A DNA stretch of 64,000 bases, from NCBI GenBank assembly GCA_964508975.1, contig CAZDVQ010000019.1, forward strand, positions 1-64,000, read 5' to 3'. Position 1 is the stretch's first letter. The number at the start of each line of letters is the position of its first letter. The stretch is from CAZDVQ01 sp964508975. Lineage in GTDB: Bacteria > Bacteroidota > Bacteroidia > Chitinophagales > Saprospiraceae. Both the position numbers and the translations under genes were made by a program. The notes under the pieces are model-generated. The model saw only the letters and a list, made by a program, of their open reading frames with translations. It searched no databases and was not told the DNA's origin. This document shows positions 61,400 to 64,000 of this stretch, piece by piece.

Positions 61400-61460
61400 C
61401 TGACTAAATTTACGTGAATTTAGTCAGTACGTTGACTGTTTTTACGTAAATTTAGTCAGT
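61399..61460. promoter_or_regulatory. two tandem dyads with ACTGACTAAATT arms
   Basis: Dyad 1: ACTGACTAAATT (61399-61410), 6 bp, AATTTAGTCAGT (61417-61428), perfect 12-bp arms. Dyad 2: centred on TTACGTAA with TTGACT and AGTCAG arms, ending in the same AATTTAGTCAGT at 61449-61460. Both overlap or lie just upstream of the -33 word of the M16 promoter, which suggests a repressor site pair. The regulator is unknown. Confidence 0.55.
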
Positions 61461-61489
61461 TGGCTAGCCTCAACTACAAGCATTCCCCT

Positions 61490-61622
61490 GCGTTAGCTGG
61501 CCGGAGGGCGCGGCGCAAGCCGCGGTGCGCAGCACGGAGCGAGTAGCGAACCCCGAAGGACAGCGGCGACGCGCCCGCAGGGGCGTATCGCATACGCCTC
61601 CATGCGAAGCGGCGCAACGCCC
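61490..61622 (-). repeat. GC-rich hairpin island 21 (subfamily A)
   Basis: Its complement matches the left half of island 16 at 131 of 133 positions by hand alignment, 14 kb away. Confidence 0.9.
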
Positions 61623-61684
61623 AAATCAATCCTCGAATAATATTATTACCTAAAAAAACAACCCTATCTGCGCTTTTCTCGTAT

Positions 61685-61705
61685 TTTGCGTAAAAATGAC
61701 GCAGA
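61685..61705 (+). promoter_or_regulatory. NrtR-type operator box 1
   Basis: TTTGCGTA-AAAAT-GACGCAGA, a half-degenerate copy of the 21-bp box seen upstream of prs. It lies 3 bp before the nrtR ATG, so it is probably autoregulatory. Confidence 0.55.
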
Positions 61706-61708
61706 ACT

Positions 61709-62401
61709 ATGCCCGTACAACAAAATATTAAACTCGCCGTAGATGCTATCGTGTTTGGTTACAGTGATAACCAGCTCCACGTGTTGCTCGTGCAACAAAA
61801 ATTTGGCTTGCTCAAAGGCCAGTGGGCGCTGGTAGGTGGCTTTGTGCACGACAATGAGCCGCTGCAAACGGCCGTGCAACGCGAACTCAAAGAAGAAGCC
61901 GGCATCAATGTCGATTACCTCGAACAGTTATACACCTTTGGCGATCAGCTAGACCGCGACCCCCGCGCCCGTGTGGTTTCGGTGGCATATTTCGCGCTGG
62001 TCAATACCAACCAGTATAAACTCATTGCCAACTCCGATGCGCAAGATGCCCGCTGGTACCCCATCAATGCATTGCCGCCGCTAGCCTTCGACCACGACAA
62101 TATCATCGCCAAGGCATACCAACGCCTGCAAAGCAAGCTCGGCTATCAACCCGTTGGCTTTAACCTGCTGCCAGAACTCTTCCTTTTTTCCGACCTCGAG
62201 AACCTGTATTGCACCATTTTAAACAAGGAAATTGACCGCCGGAACTTCCGCAAGAAAATGCTCAGCTTCGGTATCCTCGAAGAAACCAACTTCGTGAAGC
62301 CTAAAAAAAGTGGTCGACCCGGAAAATTATTCAAGTTCAATACCCTGAAATACAATCAATTAGAACAAGAAGGCTTTCATTTTGATATTAATTTTGCGTA
62401 A
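61709..62401 (+). CDS. nrtR: Nudix-related transcriptional regulator NrtR
   Basis: 230 residues. N-terminal Nudix-like domain (about 1-145; GGFVHDNEPLQTAVQRELKEEAGI keeps the E-E of the Nudix box) and C-terminal winged helix (about 160-225; MLSFGILEETNFVKPKKSGRPGK). This is the NrtR layout: ADP-ribose-binding repressors of NAD genes. Set directly before prs and nadV, and the intergenic DNA contains three TTTGCGTA-N5-TACGCAAA boxes, two of which overlap promoter words. Strong case for control of NAD salvage. Confidence 0.85.
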   Translation: MPVQQNIKLAVDAIVFGYSDNQLHVLLVQQKFGLLKGQWALVGGFVHDNEPLQTAVQRELKEEAGINVDYLEQLYTFGDQLDRDPRARVVSVAYFALVNTNQYKLIANSDAQDARWYPINALPPLAFDHDNIIAKAYQRLQSKLGYQPVGFNLLPELFLFSDLENLYCTILNKEIDRRNFRKKMLSFGILEETNFVKPKKSGRPGKLFKFNTLKYNQLEQEGFHFDINFA

Positions 62402-62413
62402 TTTATACGCAAA
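62393..62413 (+). promoter_or_regulatory. NrtR-type operator box 2
   Basis: TTTGCGTA-ATTTA-TACGCAAA, perfect 8-bp arms. It overlaps the nrtR stop codon and the word TAATTTTG (62389-62396). Confidence 0.65.
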
Positions 62414-62428
62414 TTGAAACCTACAAAC

Positions 62429-62436
62429 TAATTTTG
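62429..62436 (+). promoter_or_regulatory. -7 element of prs
   Basis: TAATTTTG, 27 bp before the prs ATG. It overlaps operator box 3, so binding there would block the promoter. Confidence 0.5.
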
Positions 62437-62453
62437 CGTAAATATTACACAAA
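62433..62453 (+). promoter_or_regulatory. NrtR-type operator box 3
   Basis: TTTGCGTA-AATAT-TACACAAA, one mismatch from the perfect box. Lies 10 bp before prs. Confidence 0.65.
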
Positions 62454-62462
62454 CACTACTCC

Positions 62463-63290
62463 ATGATACTCAACCTCGATCCAAATTTCAAACCCAAAGC
62501 AGGTGAAGAAATTGCATTTGAAAGTTTTACCTTCAGCGGTGGCGAACCACACCTTAAAATCAACCCAAATTTTGATACCAAGTCGCCCGTTTTCATTACG
62601 CACCGCATCCGTTCCTTCAACGATATTGGCCTAATCTGCCTTGCCGTAGATGCCCTCCAACGCATGGGCGTATCGCATATCGAGCTGTTTATCCCCTACT
62701 TTCCGGCTGCCCGCCAAGACCGTTTGATGCAAGCCGGCGAGCCCCTCAGCGTAAAGGTAAACGCCGATATTTTCAATGCCCTCAAGCTACAGAAAGTGCT
62801 GGTATTCGACCCGCACTCGGAGGTAACGCCCGCCCTGCTCAACCAATGCGAGGTGGTTTACAACCATACTTTTGTACAAGACGTGTTGAAAAACCTGAAT
62901 ACCGACTGCGTCCTCATTTCGCCCGATGGCGGTGCCCTCAAAAAAATATACAAGGTTGCAACGGCCTGCGGCGGTGTTCCCGTGGTGGAATGCAGCAAGG
63001 TGCGCGACGTGAAAACCGGGCAATTATCCAGCTTTAAGGTTTATGTCGACGACCTGGAGGGCCGCGATTGCCTTATCGTCGACGATATCTGCGATGCCGG
63101 TGGCACTTTCATGGGCCTGGCAACAGCCTTGAAAGCCAAAAACGCTGGCCGATTATTCCTGGCTGTTAGCCACGGTATATTCAGCAAGGGCACCGAACAA
63201 CTGGCCCAGCATTTCGATGGCATGTATTGCACCAATTCATTCTCCGACCTCAACAGTGTAGGATTAACTCAAGTACCCATTAAATTATAA
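62463..63290 (+). CDS. prs: ribose-phosphate pyrophosphokinase (NAD salvage type)
   Basis: 275 residues, shorter than the housekeeping enzyme (about 310). Makes PRPP from ribose-5-P and ATP. PRPP-binding motif DCLIVDDICDAGGTF (about 199-213), catalytic region ELFIPYFPAARQDRLMQAGEPLS (in part: PYFPAARQDR), VFDPHSEVTP. It starts 62 bp after nrtR and ends 6 bp before nadV: it supplies PRPP directly to the phosphoribosyltransferase encoded next, a known gene pairing. Confidence 0.92.
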   Translation: MILNLDPNFKPKAGEEIAFESFTFSGGEPHLKINPNFDTKSPVFITHRIRSFNDIGLICLAVDALQRMGVSHIELFIPYFPAARQDRLMQAGEPLSVKVNADIFNALKLQKVLVFDPHSEVTPALLNQCEVVYNHTFVQDVLKNLNTDCVLISPDGGALKKIYKVATACGGVPVVECSKVRDVKTGQLSSFKVYVDDLEGRDCLIVDDICDAGGTFMGLATALKAKNAGRLFLAVSHGIFSKGTEQLAQHFDGMYCTNSFSDLNSVGLTQVPIKL

Positions 63291-63296
63291 TTCGCT

Positions 63297-64000
63297 ATGA
63301 ATCCATTACTCCTGACCGATGGCTACAAACTCGATCACCGCCGCCAATACCCCGACGGTACAACCTTGGTTTACTCGAACTGGACTCCCCGCAAAAGCCG
63401 CATCGCCGGGATCGACGAGGTGGTGTTTTTCGGCTTGCAATATTTCCTGAAAAAATACGTCATCGAGGATTTTGAAACCTATTTCTTCCAACAGCCTAAA
63501 GAAAAAGTGCTGGCAGAATACCAGCGCCGCATCAATAACTACCTCGGCCCTAACCAGGTAGGTATCCAACATATCGCCGACCTGCACGACCTTGGCTACA
63601 TCCCCATGGTGTTCAAGGCCATCCCCGAGGGCCACAGCGTGCCCGTTCGCGTGCCCATGTTTACCATGTACAACACCAAGCCCGAGTTTTTCTGGCTGAC
63701 CAACTATTTTGAAACCCTGCTGTCGGCGGTGGTTTGGCTGCCTTGCAACTCGGCTACCATTGCCAAACAGTACCGCAAGTTACTCGATTTTTACGCCGCA
63801 GAGACCTCTAGCACGCCCGAGTTTGTGACTTGGCAAGGCCACGATTTCTCGATGCGCGGCATGGGTGGCATTGAAGCCTCTTTGATTTCAAGTGCGGGCC
63901 ACTTGCTCAGTTTCACCGGCACCGATACCATCCCGGCCATCGACCTGTTGGAACGGTACTATGAGGCCAACTCCGATACCGAGCTGGTGGGTGGCTCCGT
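63297..64000 (+). CDS. nadV: nicotinamide phosphoribosyltransferase, 3' end outside window
   Basis: 234 codons visible. Makes NMN from nicotinamide and PRPP. Start MNPLLLTDGYKLDHRRQYP is typical of NAMPT (NPILLTDSYKVTHHKQYP), with TLVYSNWTPRKSR, FGLQYFLKKYVI and TWQGHDFSMRGMGG later. Last of the nrtR-prs-nadV group and presumably transcribed from the prs promoter. Confidence 0.93.
   Translation, partial: MNPLLLTDGYKLDHRRQYPDGTTLVYSNWTPRKSRIAGIDEVVFFGLQYFLKKYVIEDFETYFFQQPKEKVLAEYQRRINNYLGPNQVGIQHIADLHDLGYIPMVFKAIPEGHSVPVRVPMFTMYNTKPEFFWLTNYFETLLSAVVWLPCNSATIAKQYRKLLDFYAAETSSTPEFVTWQGHDFSMRGMGGIEASLISSAGHLLSFTGTDTIPAIDLLERYYEANSDTELVGGS

Overview
The window comes from a member of the Bacteroidota. 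The evidence is a secreted PKD-domain protein ending in a type IX secretion (T9SS) sorting domain, a DUF5686 and a DUF4175 protein, a futalosine/menaquinone-type UbiD decarboxylase, and the promoter word TAnnTTTG (the -7 element typical of this phylum) just upstream of many gene starts. Genus cannot be fixed from sequence alone. Most genes are chromosomal housekeeping or envelope functions; there is no prophage, plasmid backbone, CRISPR array, rRNA or tRNA that I can see.

Layout. 1-6.7 kb: cut-off Rpn-type nuclease gene, then adk with a DppB-type permease, a MarC protein, a DUF4340 protein and UbiD, all on the minus strand. 7.6-17.7 kb: an NtrY-like membrane histidine kinase, a small ORF, an outer-membrane surface-antigen (BamA-like) gene whose start is overrun by a repeat, an epimerase-like protein, a WecA/MraY-type transferase and an NtrC-like sigma-54 activator lacking its DNA-binding end. 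17.9-27.2 kb: DUF5686 protein, a three-module DUF2207 membrane protein, a BON-LysM protein, trmD and hscA. 27.2-30 kb: an AT-rich accessory island with a broken rhs core, an Rhs toxin-like tail and a probable immunity lipoprotein, embedded in repeats. 30-41.9 kb: a UvrD-like helicase fused to a RecB-type nuclease, an antitoxin with a decayed VapC, an RsbW-like kinase with a DUF4175 protein, a response regulator, a START protein and two tandem secreted thioredoxin-like proteins. 42-50 kb: PKD/T9SS protein, sortilin-like BNR protein, aldehyde dehydrogenase and PfkB kinase. 50-59.8 kb: recG, lysS, remnant of an Rpn gene, lnt, a LysM glucosaminidase and a fatty acid hydroxylase-type protein. 60-64 kb: an M16 peptidase and an NAD salvage cluster nrtR-prs-nadV, with three copies of a 21-bp operator box.

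The intergenic DNA is the unusual part. About twenty GC-rich, hairpin-dense islands (roughly 80-330 bp) that start GGGCG and can be sorted into at least three related subfamilies occupy most long intergenic gaps. Many of them abut degenerate short tandem repeats with a strict 7-, 8- or 9-bp period, each locus having its own word (AACnATG, AGGAGTG, GGATTAGA, TAGT-type and others). One island has overrun the start of the BamA-like gene, and another sits where the NtrC-like gene loses its helix-turn-helix. Separately, two 160-bp palindromic MITE-like elements, almost identical, each sit directly behind a gene's TAA stop codon in the same orientation, flanked by a TAA/TTA 3-bp duplication that includes the stop codon. 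These repeat families are the best candidates for something undescribed here.
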